From positions 1,302,001 to 1,366,000 of the forward strand of contig OX637803.1 of the NCBI GenBank assembly GCA_951802425.1: a stretch of 64,000 nt of DNA, given 5' to 3'. Origin of the DNA: Clavaria fumosa. Its lineage: Eukaryota; Basidiomycota; Agaricomycetes; Agaricales; Clavariaceae. Position numbers and translations under genes: made by a program. This document shows positions 34,901 to 45,284 of the stretch, piece by piece (positions within the stretch are counted from its first letter, which is position 1; each line of letters opens with the position of its first letter). The notes beneath the pieces were generated by a model that saw nothing but the letters and a program-made list of their open reading frames with translations, searched no databases and had not been told where the DNA came from.

Positions 34901-35601
34901 AGTTTGCCTACAACAATGCCCCGAGCGCCACCACTGGGGTTTCTCCATTCTTCGCGAACAAGGGTTATCATCCGAATATCTCGGTATTCCCCGAACGCGA
35001 AGTAACTTCGGTCTGTGCCCGAGAGCTTGCTGTAGACTTGGATCAGCTGCACCAAGAACTCCGTAACCAAATCGCCGAAGCGCAGAGTCGCTATCAGGGT
35101 CCGGCGGCCAAACGTCGGACTCCGGCACCAGAGTTTAAGGTCGGAAACCGAGTATATGTAAAGGCGAAGTTTTTCCGTATGACCAGACCCTCCAAAAAAC
35201 TCTCCGACAAGTTCCTCGGACCTTTCGAAATCATCGGAGAGGCCGGTTCGCACTCCTTCGTACTCCGACTCCCCGAGGCCATGCGAGCCGTCCACCCCGT
35301 CTTCCACATTTCCATGCTGGAGCCAGTCACTCCGAATACAATTCCGAATCGTACCATCACCCTGCCTCCTCCAGTAGAGATCAATGGAGACTTAGAGCAC
35401 AAGATCTCCAAAGTGCTCAACTCCAAGATCAACAAACACCGCACCTGCAAACTCCTATACCTGGTACGGTGGTCCGGATATGAAGGAACCGATGAGGAAA
35501 CATCCTGGCTTCCTGCTACGGAACTTGTTCATGCCTCCGAGGCCGTTTCGGACTTCCACCAAGCTTATCCGAACAAGCCCAGACCTCTCAATACCCTCTA
35601 G
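31999..35601 (+). CDS. Family A Pol: protease remainder, RT, RNase H, integrase, chromodomain
   Basis: One open frame of about 1200 residues; it begins inside the protease because of the nested element, so the listed start is only the open boundary. In order: protease C-terminus ([17 protein letters not shown], about 35-50), RT ([20 protein letters not shown], about 295; [27 protein letters not shown], about 390; [11 protein letters not shown]), RNase H ([16 protein letters not shown], about 538; [15 protein letters not shown]), integrase zinc finger ([15 protein letters not shown] ... [11 protein letters not shown], about 770-815), DDE core (SMDFIEQLP about 841; [13 protein letters not shown] about 902; [14 protein letters not shown] about 938) and a C-terminal chromodomain ([20 protein letters not shown], about 1150-1190), which targets integration to modified histones. 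Catalytic residues look intact; gag-pol synthesis is broken upstream. Confidence 0.93.
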   Translation: [1200 protein letters not shown]

Positions 35602-36092
35602 ACCTTTCCCGGTTCACTCCGATACCCCGAAATTTCTCTTATGCTTCTATTTATGTACATTTTCCATTCAATCCAATTCCGTCTCTTTTCTCCGTTCACT
35701 CCGATACCCCGAAATCTCTCTTATGCTTCTACTTACGTACATTTTCTGTTCTATACTACTCCATCTCTCGCTTCTCCATCTTCTCCAAAAAAAAAATAAA
35801 TAAAAAAATATCCGTATTTCTGTCTCTCCATCTCTCTCTCTGTTCCTGTCTCCGAAAACTCCGAAAACTCTAAAAAACCTCCTTTCTTCTTATTCCTTGT
35901 TTCCGTAAACTCCGAACCTTTGATTTTTTCTCCCAAGTCCGACTCCGAACCTCTCTTCATCTTCTCTATGTTGTCTTACTTTATTTTCCTTTCACTCCGC
36001 TTACTTTTCACTCAAGTTCAAAGATAAAAAACAAAAATTTTATAAAAAAGAAAAAAGAAACAATAAATACAAGTATATAAAATTTTTATTTT
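35602..36092. other. Spacer between family A pol and the antisense gene
   Basis: CT-rich sequence containing a direct near-duplication (CTCCGATACCCCGAAATTTCTCTTATGCTTCTA at about 35618 and 35698) and A-rich tracts. It lies between two convergent genes and could hold terminators for both. No coding sequence. Confidence 0.5.
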
Positions 36093-37075
36093 TTAGGCGG
36101 AGGGGGGCAAGCCGGGCGACGCCTGCAAAATTCCTTCGGGCTCCTTAAGCCCAGACTCCGCTCCCACTTCTCCTGCCTCCGCCTCCGCCTCCGCCTCCGC
36201 CTCTTCCTCCGCCTCTTTCTCCGACCCCACCTCCTTCGCCTTTCCCTTCTCCTTCTCCTTCCCCGTCACCTCCACCACCATGTCCTCCGCCTCCACCCTC
36301 AGAACCTCTGCCTTCTCCTTCCTCACCTCCTCCGCTGCCTCCGCCTTCTCCGCCACCTCCATCCTCTTCCCCCACTTCTCCAAAATCCCGCGGAGAATCT
36401 TCCGATCCTCCGCCGCGGCCTTCCACTCCGCTGCGGCCTCTGCCCTCCACTCCTCCATCGCAAACACCCCCCTCAGGACCACGCTATGCATGGCCTGCAT
36501 CAAATTTTTAACCTCCTCCTCCATCCACCAACCCCGCGGCACCCACATCTCCGCCCTATCCTCCTCCGACTCCGCGTCCCCTTCGCCTTTTTCCGCTCCG
36601 GCCTCTCCGCCTCTCCTCCTCCGCACTTCTGCTTCGCCCCCGCACAGGCGTTGCAGGCCGTCCCCCGCCCCCCACTCGGCCACACACAGGCCACCCCCAA
36701 CCTATGGCATCGCGCGCACTCCACACGATCCGCCTCCGTCTCCGGTGTCGGAGACCGCTTCCTCCCCACCCCTTGCTCCCGTGCCACCTCCGCTGCCCTC
36801 CGCTTCGCCTCCACCGCCTTCGCCCTCTCCAGCTCCTCCCGCCGCACCCTATCCGCTGCCTCCCTCGCTTTCTGCTCCTCCTCCTCCCGCCTCCGTCGCT
36901 CCTCCTCCTCCCTTGCCCTTTTCTCCCTCAACGCATTAATTTTCTTCATGAGGGCCGTGATCTCGGGGTCCTCGTCCACTGCGCGAGGTTGCGTGGGGAC
37001 GGCGACGGCGGGTCGTGGGCGAGGGCGGGAGGGGCGACTGGGCCTGGCTCCGGGCGTCGATTGCGTGTTGGACAT
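36093..37075 (-). CDS. Antisense gene in family A: coiled-coil plus Zn2Cys6-like cluster protein
   Basis: From ATG at 37075 the minus strand encodes a basic/proline N-terminus (about 1-35), a long Glu/Arg heptad-rich coiled coil (EITALMKKINALREKRARE onward, about 38-100) and a cysteine cluster VECARCHRLGVACVWPSG then GTACNACAGAKQKC: C-x2-C-x6-C-x10-C-x2-C-x6-C, exactly within the Zn2Cys6 consensus. This frame ends at 36500. An overlapping frame (36683-36093) carries a helical C-terminal region (MWVPRGWWMEEEVKNLMQAM, VFAMEEWRAEAAAEWKAA) and a GCCTCC-repeat acidic tail. One frameshift or an unrecognised intron near 36.6 kb would make one protein of about 330 residues. It lies opposite to pol, between pol and the 3' LTR. 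DNA binding is inferred from spacing only. Confidence 0.6.
36170..36215. repeat. GCCTCC hexanucleotide microsatellite
   Basis: About seven copies of GCCTCC, encoding alternating Glu-Ala in the antisense gene. Confidence 0.7.
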
Positions 37076-37271
37076 GATAAGTTTTTTTGAAAGGAATTGC
37101 CCATGTTAGGGGTGAGTGGTGGGAGTGATGAGTTAAGGAAGAGAAAAGCGGAGTGCGACGCACACAATCGTTTTAACCCCCAAAAAAAAATTCGGACTCC
37201 GATCGAAGCGCCGCGAAACTCCGGTGCTAACTTGATATGGGAGCCACGTGTTCACGCGGACTTTGGCCACA

Positions 37272-37305
37272 GGGTCTCAGGGGTTCGACCCTAAGAGGGG
37301 GATAC
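37272..37305 (+). promoter_or_regulatory. Family A polypurine tract with upstream stem-loop
   Basis: AAGAGGGGGATAC abuts the 3' LTR and is preceded by GGGTTCGACCC, a short stem-loop. The same arrangement (GGGCTCGACCC then CTAAGAGGGGGATAC) abuts the 3' LTR of the family B element on the minus strand at 46687-46725. Confidence 0.75.
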
Positions 37306-38020
37306 TGTTACGACCCCATCCGCTTGCATAAGCACTATCCCTGCCCCGGACTCCGAGCTCCGTACCAACTCCGATCCGCTCCGCCATAACTCCGTACGCC
37401 CCGCTCTGCATCTTCATCGGACTTTACTCCGCTGACCTTTGGACCATTCGGACTTCGTTCTAGAACCTTCTCCCTCCATCCCCTCATTCTGTTTACTATT
37501 GAGAGGATACCCTTGACCCATGGGAGTCGCTTTTGTTGTTGTTTCTTTGTTCCATGAAAATTGCACAGGCACATGTGGTGAAACTCTCCTAGTAATTTGA
37601 TATGTACATTGTTTCACATTACTCCTATACTCTGTCCTTGCAGTATAAGTTTCCACCTGTATCTCCCTGCTCCTTAGTTCGAATATTAACGTCTCTTGAT
37701 CCTAAAAACATCTCTGAGCTTTCGTCCTCATCGTCCTTGACGTTCTCCACATCATCCGACCAACTCCGACCAACTCCGACGGACTCCGATCAACTTCGGA
37801 GTTTTGACTTGTGTTCTGATCCTCCCTTAGGTATTGTTCTTGTTTGATAAATAGGGACACATATATACGTGGTGGCACAACACATACGTTGAGGCCGCAG
37901 TCCCATAAGTCTCTCTTCCTCTTGTTTACTTCTCCGTTTCTCCGATATCGGACTCCGACCGGACTCCGATAGAATATCTCCACTAAACCCTTCGCCGCTA
38001 ACCTTGTTAGGACCGTGACA
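37306..38020 (+). repeat. Family A 3' LTR
   Basis: 715 bp, about 98 percent identical by eye to the 5' LTR; it lacks one CATAAGTCTCTCTTC duplication and a CGCTCCGCTCTG stretch. Confidence 0.95.
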
Positions 38021-38359
38021 GTCAGATCCAGTTCAGAGAAACCAGTCAATAACAGTGATAGAGAAGACACTGATGAAGACCATGCTGGTGATGACGAGGA
38101 CACTACAGATGAAGACAGTGCCAATTATGAAGAGGACGCTGATGATGATATTGGTGGACAATCATATGAGATGGCCAATTTAAATATACTGGAGGTGCAG
38201 GAGAGGCAGAGGGATCAATTGCAAGTGGAGAGTGAGGTGGAGAATGATCAGCAGTTTGGCTCGCTGAAGAAGAAAAGAGCCAGAGATGAGAGGGAGCCTC
38301 ATCTTACTGAACACAAAGCAAGAGGAAAGCATCCATGGAGGCAAAGCAGCAGGTGCTAA
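38021..38359 (+). pseudogene. Hypothetical fungal gene, downstream exon after the family A insertion
   Basis: Directly after the duplicated GTCAG acceptor the sequence joins the upstream exon in phase (VSEV to SSSEKPVNNSDREDTDED) and continues as an acidic Asp/Glu-rich tail (AGDDEDTTDEDSANYEED), then basic residues, to a stop at 38359. Acidic low-complexity C-termini are common in nuclear proteins. Classified as pseudogene because of the stop in the earlier exon. Confidence 0.6.
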
Positions 38360-38398
38360 GACCCAGGGCAAAAAGGCAGTAGTTCTTTTTGACAAATG

Positions 38399-38522
38399 TA
38401 TATTTATTGATTTCATAGCCCTACAATGCACATTGTAGATTAAGTTTTCATATCCATGCATTTATTTATTGATTTCATAGCCCTACAATGCACATTGTAG
38501 ATTAAGTTTTCATATCCATGCA
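38399..38522. repeat. 62-bp direct tandem duplication
   Basis: TTATTGATTTCATAGCCCTACAATG... to CATATCCATGCATTT occurs twice in tandem with essentially no differences. Each unit contains the small inverted pair CTACAATG/CATTGTAG. Confidence 0.85.
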
Positions 38523-38772
38523 TTTCAGAAAGGACAATCAAATAAATCAGTATCTTGAGAAATGGCAATCCAATGTCTTTGAATTAGAACTTTACTTTGA
38601 CAGGTTTTCATTGTTTAAAATCTACCCCTTGTCAAACAAATATCATAGGAAATACAAGAGACATCTCAAGGCATACCTAGTATGTTGGTTCCTTCATATT
38701 ATTCTCAAATTGAGTGAATCTATTGAGAGTAACTATCTGGGTAAAGCTGCTGATAACAATGTATTAATATGA
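38523..38772 (+). pseudogene. Unrecognised coding-like fragment
   Basis: An open stretch reads NQINQYLEKWQSNVFELELY, FDRFSLFKIYPLSNKYHRKY and YLVCWFLHIILKLSESIESN before a stop at 38772. Composition looks protein-like and may be part of a decayed gene or transposase, but I cannot assign a family. Confidence 0.25.
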
Positions 38773-39917
38773 GGGGGTGTAAATGAATGGGAGTTGATCA
38801 ATGCTGTAGAAATGAAGACAAGGGTGTTAGCATTTGCAAAGGTGGTTTAAGATATACAAGAAGGGGATACTGATGCAGTATGCTTGCCCATTTTGTAAGA
38901 GGCAATTCATTATGACTGAAATAATAATGGTGATTGTTTCCATATGCAGTTTGTTCAATACTTGTAGAGAGGGGATATTTGAAGTTATGTAGACTGAAGA
39001 ATAACCATCCAGGCTAAGCCCTTTGTAAAGGCATCTTAATATCAGGTGGTCCAGATGAGTGGGCGGTTCATTGGGGCTAGAAATAAAATTATATGATCAT
39101 TATTATTCTGAAATGTCATGATATGCAGGTAGAGCATATTTAACATGGGATTAGGCTTGGAGAATACTAGTCAAGCCCTTCATGAAGAGGTATTAATATC
39201 AAATAATCAACCTCCAGAGGTGTCTGCTGTGACTGGGAACATAGAGAGAAGGCTATGTTGAGTGAAGTAAAACCATCTGGGATAACCCCTTGGGAAGGGC
39301 ATATTCAAACAAAGAAATCCAGATGGGTGGCTCATTGGGGTTGGAATAATAATAATAGGGTTGCTCAGGATTCATGATTTTGATCTGCGAGGAAGGGATA
39401 TTTGACATGAAATGCAGACCTGAGAATGACCATCTCAGCTGAGCCCTTTGTAAAGGCATATTCATATCAGGTAGTCCAGATGGGTGAGTGGTTTATTGAG
39501 GTGGTGAAGATGAGATTATAGACAATACCATTGCAGCAAGTCGTTTCATATTTAGGATAGTAGTATAGAACCTGAAATGCAGCTGAATTAACTTCTGATG
39601 ATCTACCTCACAAATCATTTTCTGCTGCTGATAAAATAAGAGCAACAGTGCTACTTATACAAGAATATTGAGCTAGCATATACAAGAGTATTGAGCTTGG
39701 ATATACAGTCAAGAATGTAGGCTTTGGCTGGGCCTATTTTAAGGGCACCCACAATATCAAGTTATCTGTATTTCCAGATTTAGTTTTTGGGTGACCTAAG
39801 CATATCAGCCAAGCCTATTTGGCTATATCTCGGCCGACGATCAGCTGGGCCTATAAGATGGCCACCAGTCAAAATGGGCTGGCCCTATAAGATGGGGATT
39901 GGGTATGCTGAAGGGTG
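38773..39917. repeat. Non-coding region with three diverged copies of a roughly 110-bp repeat
   Basis: Similar segments occur at about 38997-39105, 39236-39360 and 39418-39530. Each reads AACCATCTxxGCTxAxCCCTTTGTAAAGGCAT ... GTCCAGATGGGTGxGTGGTTxATTGxGGT. They are separated by unrelated sequence, suggesting an old, degraded tandem array. Nothing else was recognised up to 39917. Confidence 0.5.
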
Positions 39918-41638
39918 TGATGAGTTAGAATAGAGTAGAAGTGTCTTGACGATCTTGAGGTCACCAAGAGAGACAAGACCTATCAATCATGATGGTTCCA
40001 AGCTCAAAGGGCATCATGGCCTCAAGCTTAAACCAAAGTGCGTCAATATCAAGTCTAGAGTACTGTAAGTACATGCGAGACTTTATATATGTACATACAG
40101 AGAGTATAACAGAAAAGGAAAAGTACAGAGGTCACCAAGTGACAGAACTATAGTAGTATGGGGTATGGTCAGTCTGTCACGGTCCTATCCAGTCACCTAA
40201 TCACCTCCGAAACACCTCCAAAGCACCTCCAAAGCATCTCCGGCATCTCCGACACAGTTCCGCTCGAACTCCACTCCGCTCCATCTCCGCTCCAGCTCCA
40301 AATCCGAAGCTCCGGTCCGGACTTTCATCGGACTTCGATATTGGTCCTTCGGACCGAATGGACTTTGTTTCTAGCGTGTTCCTTGGTGCTAGTCCATGGT
40401 TAGTAACCATTGGGATGATGCCCACTACCCATGGGAACTTATTCTTTACCTTACATGTATCATCTATGCCTTTCTCACTCCTCAGGTGAAATTATTGTAG
40501 ATATTTGATATATTCATGTTTCACAGTCTGCCCTATGCCCTACCCTAGTAGCATATAAGCCCCCATGTATCTCCATGATCCTCAGTTCGAAAATTAACAT
40601 TATTTCTGGTCCTTGTCACTTGGTCTGTGCGTTAAGGGACTTCGTCCTCACTGTTCTCGACAGTCCCGACGAGTTCCGCAAAACTCCGGCGGACTCCGAC
40701 GGACTCCAGGCAATTTCCCTTTGGACTTCATCCTTCCTTGTCCTGGAAAGCAAAGTACCAGCAAGGTTAAATTGGGACACGTATACACATGGTGGCACAA
40801 CCCATAAGTTGAGGCCATAGTCCCACCCCCTTTGACCTCCTTCTAGTCCTTCTCCTTTGTGTAGAGGAGAAGTCCTTGCGCAAAACTCCGATCCGGACTC
40901 CGACCGGACTCCACTCTGCTCCGGCTTCGCCTTTGCCACCCCTTTTTGGTCTCCTCTACACTACCCCTACTCCTGCTTTGAAGCAAAGAATCAGATCTTA
41001 ACACAGTCATAAAGTGACTATGGACATGTTCTACTAAGGTCACAAGGGGTAAAGGAAACATAGGTAAGGTTGTGAACCTGACCGGTCATGGGTCACGACT
41101 TAGTTAAATAATCATATGAGTAACTATAACTATGAGGAGGTGCTTTGGTCATAAGTATCATAGTTATAGGTGACTGGGGAGAAGAAGGGAAGCATAATTT
41201 GAAGTAGTGCTCAACTGGTTGTTGGCGGTGTGTTTCATTGTTAAGGTCGTGAGGTCCATGCGTGCGGTCACATGGATGGTGGTAGTGATGCAGGTGACGC
41301 TTGGGCAGGAAGTCACATGGATAATGCTGGTAACGTATTAGTGCTAGTAGTGGTAGCGCCAGGGGTGCCATGTGGCAAGTCACATGTTGGCTGAAGAAGA
41401 TGCACAACGGCAGATCGTGCATTGAGGTGGTGGGTCTGGGCAGAGTATACGCATGGGTAAAGTGGAGAGAGATGTCACGAGTATGGCATGGTGGTCGCGA
41501 ATGTTGTGTGAATGCGGGGGAGGTTGGGGAGGCTTTCAGAAGTGCGTAGGGTGGTCCATGAGGTGGTGAGGAGGTGTCGGGAGGTCCGTATGCGATGATA
41601 GAGTCAAATTGGATAGGTAAAAATGGATGGGTCCTGAC
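39918..41638 (+). repeat. Family C LTR, left-truncated, split by a family B solo LTR
   Basis: Begins GATGAGTTAGAATAGAGTAGAAGTG, identical to the interior of the family C LTR at about 44382, and ends GGGTCCTGACA. A family B LTR (40175-41003) interrupts it with TSD CAGTC; without it the two halves read through as in the other copies. Confidence 0.85.
40175..41003 (+). repeat. Family B solo LTR, TSD CAGTC
   Basis: TGTCACGGTCC ... GATCTTAACA, 829 bp, flanked by CAGTC at 40170-40174 and 41004-41008. TATAAG at 40554 is 30 bp before AGTTCGAAAAT (40584), the likely transcript start; this copy differs by one base from the self-primer motif. The interior of the parent element has been lost by LTR-LTR recombination. 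Confidence 0.92.
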
Positions 41639-43360
41639 ACTTCTTTCCTCGGCACATTCTTAGCCAATGTACGGAGGCATAATGCTTCTGTCTCCTCACT
41701 GGGTGACATTGCCTGAAGGGTTTTCCCCTTTCCTTCGCCAATCCGGATTGCATGTCAGTGCACATCCAGTATCACACGGCAGTCATACATGAATGCCATT
41801 CTGACTATAATATCATAGCAGTCGATGTTCACTATATCAAAATACTGGTCCTCCACCAGTATTCCTCCCAAATCCACTGCTATGCAGCATCCGCATGTGA
41901 TCATCAATCGGCTGCTGATACAGCCGAGTTGGATAGGAACTGGACTATCAGTTGGAAGGTTGGTACCTTCGTCACCCGGGCAAAGTCTGGGCTCATCAGG
42001 TCCAGGGTACTTCCCGAATCGAAAAGCGTGTACACTTTTACACCATTCATGGTGATGTAGGCCGCAAGGCATTGCCTGGCCTCCTTTGTCACTACCAGGT
42101 GTGATCCCATCTGTTCTTTCCAGATGTGCGCCCAGAACGGCCTGTCATTGACATGGCCGACACGTACTTCCATCACATAGAGGACCTCATCCTCTTCCAC
42201 TTCCCAGATTCCAGTGACCTGGTTGCTTTCCATCTCCTCCTCAAGCTCTTCAAGGATGAAGAGCTCATCTGAATCGTACTGGTCCCCATGACCAGCATAG
42301 TTGTCTTCCGCAACTCCCTCCAGTGGGATTTTACCCTCTGGCTCCTCGCTTCAACCGCAGGTGTTTCCTGTGGTTCCTTGGGCTCCGTCTCGCCTGGATC
42401 CTCTTGTAAGGCATAGTTCCTTACATTTCCCCTAAAAGCCTCTGGCTTTCACTGTGACTGAGGGCACACATTCACATAGTGCCCTGCTTTCCTGCATACA
42501 TAGCATGTTAGAGGAGCTTTCCGCTCCTCTCCACCTTGTACCCCAATCTTGGGCACTGCCTTAGGCAGTTCTAGCTGGGGTTTGCTCCCTCTGGCTTGGG
42601 TGCACTTGTCTTGCGCACGGTCGATCCGCAGGGGAACAGGTTCCCCTGGCCTGCAGCCGATATGGCCACAGTCTCACAAACCTCTGCCCCACAGGTACTC
42701 TACCTGTGGGCGGGTTTCCTTTGGAACCTGCATGGTTCCCTGCCAAAGGCACTGCCCTCTGCTGCTGGGGGTAGTGGAGGGTCGCTTCCACTTGGCAACT
42801 AGCATCAATAATATCCTCGACTGAGATAACTCAACGCTAATCGTGCAAGTTTTGAAGATGGCCTCCACCATCTCATTAGGCAGTCCATTAAGGAACTGCC
42901 TTTTCATTGTACCAGAGGCGGGGTGAGCATTCTCTCCACCACCTGGACCAGTTCATTCCAGAATCCCAAGGTGCCCTTCACCTTTGTAAACTTCACCTGA
43001 TAGAAGGCATCCACTGCCTTCTGGGCTGTTACCTCGGTCAGGAACCACTTAAACATAGCAGTTATCAATTCCTCAAAGGTGGACCTTCGAGGAGCATGGG
43101 ATAGACCCATTACTTCTTGGGTATACCAAGTAGCGGCTATTCTGCTTAAGCATGACCCCACTAGCATAATGTGTTGGTATTCCAACTGCAGGCCGACTAC
43201 TCTATCAAAGTAGAAATAACTAAGGAGGCCATCAAGCCACCTTTCCCAGATGACGAGGTCGTCTCGTCCGTCATAAAGCTCAGGGGGGTCAATCTTAATC
43301 CCCTTAATTTCAGCTATTGCCTCAAGCAATAGTGAGGTTTTGTCTCATATCATCATGAGG

Positions 43361-43408
43361 TAGTGATGTAATACATTGCTCTGGTAGTGATGTAATACAT
43401 TGCTCTGG
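43361..43408. repeat. 24-bp in-frame tandem duplication in element D gag
   Basis: TAGTGATGTAATACATTGCTCTGG occurs twice exactly, giving a repeated PEQCITSL on the minus strand. Confidence 0.9.
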
Positions 43409-43898
43409 TAGTTTGTAGAACTTGGGGATACTTCCCAAGTAATCTCCCGCTTCTTCTGGGGTGGTTCCATCCATCCGAACAGGCCCATCCAGCCTGTTGG
43501 CTCTTGCTGACCCAGCTGTGGGTAGCACGACATAGGCCATGGCTCCGGCCCTGCTGTTTCTCGAGGGCTGCTGCTCTCCATTCCTGGTTCGCCAGGGGTT
43601 CGAGAACCATCTGCGCAGTTTTCCCTTCACCACCCTTCCTTGCGGTCAGCTGGCGCTGACCATCTGGCCTCCGGGGCTACCCCCAAAGGCGCCTGACTTG
43701 GCGGGGTAAGCCCCACCTCGGGTTCCAATGATTCACGGCATTGCTGCCATAAGGGAGCTGCTAGCATGGTTCCCTGCTCGTCTAGTGAGTCCAATACCCT
43801 CCTAATGTGGGTGGCTTCCTTGCTTAACCATTGCTGAATTGTGGCCTGGCAGTTTTTCATTGCCCTTATGAGAGCCTCAAACTCTTTGTCCTGGTGGG

Positions 43899-45284
43899 TG
43901 TTAGGGCCTGTCCCATCTTGTAAGTAACACCGAAGGTTGACTTGTTGGTGACCAGTTCTAGAAACTTGCTAAGACCAATCAACTGTTGAGCACAGTCGAT
44001 AATGCTTGGTCCCAGAAGGTCGTGAGGACATTTAAGAGAATGTGAGAATGAAGAGAAACAAGTAAAGAGGAGGGAGACATTGTTGAGAAGGTCGCAAAGC
44101 TGGTAGATGAAGTATAAAGAGGGAAAAGGACAAGTTGAGAGAAATAGATAACGTTGAGAGGGTCGTGAAGTCGACTGACGAAACATAAAGGAAGAAATAG
44201 ATGAGGAGAAAGAAATAGACAATGTTGAGAGAGTTGCAGGTGGTCGCGACGATGTCGAAAAGTGTATCAGTGAATGCAATGACTTTATCAACCAACAAGA
44301 GAACCTATGGGTTCGAAGGAATCAGTATCAAGATGGATAAGAGAGAATACTTAAGCACGCGAGTTTATATGAGCGCAGAGGATGAGTTAGAATAGAGTAG
44401 AAGTGTCTTGACAATCTTGAGGTCACCAAGAGAGACAAGACCTATCAATCACAATGATTCCAAGCTCAAAGGGTGTCGTGGCCTCAAGCTTAAACCAAAG
44501 TGCATCAATATCAAGTCTGCCCTACCGTAAGTACATGCGAGGCTTTATATACGTACATACAGAGAGTATAACAGAAAAGGAAAAGTACAGAGGTCGCCAA
44601 GTGACAGAACTATAGTAGTACGGGGTATGGTCAATCATAAAGTGACTATGGACATGTTCTACTAAGGTCGTGAGGGGTAAGGGAAACATAAGTAAGGTCA
44701 CAAACCTGACCGGTCATGGTCACAACTTAGTTAAATAATCATATGGGTAACTATAATCATGAAGAGATGCTTTGGTCATAATTATCATAGTTATAGATGA
44801 CTGGGGAGAAGAAAGGGAGCATAATTCGAAGTAGTGCTCAACTGGCCATCGGTGGTGTGTTTCATCATTAAGGTCGCGAGGTCCATGTGTGCAGTCACGT
44901 GAATGGTGGTAGTGACGCAAGTGATGCTTGGGCGGGAAGTCACATGGATAACGCTGGTAACGCAGGTAACGCTAGTGACGTCGGTGGTGCCGTGTGGCAA
45001 GTCACATGCCGGCTGAGAAAGATTGCATAACTGCATGTTGCGCCTCAATTTGGCAGGTTCGGGTGGTAGACACACATAGGGTAAGGTGGCAGGAGGTGAC
45101 GCGGGTATAGTATGACAGTCGCAAGTGTCGTGTGAACGCGGTAGAGGTCGGGGAGGCTTTCGGAAGGGGATAGCAGGTTCCGGAAGTGTGTAGAGGAGTT
45201 CACGAGGTTGTAGAGGGATGTTGGGAGGCTTGTAGGTGCTGGTAAAGTCAGTTTAGGCAAGGGAAAAATGGATGGGTCCTGACA
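43899..45284 (+). repeat. Family C solo LTR inserted in element D gag, TSD GTGGG
   Basis: TGTTAGGGCCTG ... GGGTCCTGACA (1386 bp) is flanked by GTGGG at 43894-43898 and 45285-45289. Removing it and one TSD restores a continuous minus-strand gag frame. True orientation (U3 to U5) is not determined; the complement also begins TG and ends CA. Confidence 0.93.

Larger units (their letters stand above)
28736..38020 (+). mobile_element. Family A: 9.3-kb Ty3/gypsy chromovirus with antisense gene and nested DNA element, TSD GTCAG
   Basis: LTRs at 28736-29475 and 37306-38020 start TGTTACGACC and end GACCGTGACA; TSD GTCAG lies at 28731-28735 and 38021-38025. The LTRs differ by only about a dozen mostly C/T or G/A changes and a small duplication, so insertion is fairly recent. 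Interior order: primer site, gag, zinc knuckle, protease split by a nested element (30911-31968), one long uninterrupted RT-RNaseH-integrase-chromodomain frame, a 2-kb stretch with an antisense gene, then a polypurine tract. CpG is abundant, unlike the neighbouring dead elements. The pentamer CTCCG is conspicuously frequent throughout. Confidence 0.95.

Noticed and set aside
36280..36939. Plus-strand Pro/Ser-rich open frame over the antisense gene
   Set aside because: Mirror of a GC-rich, Glu/Arg-coding coiled-coil region; the minus strand has a structured cysteine cluster, the plus strand only low complexity.
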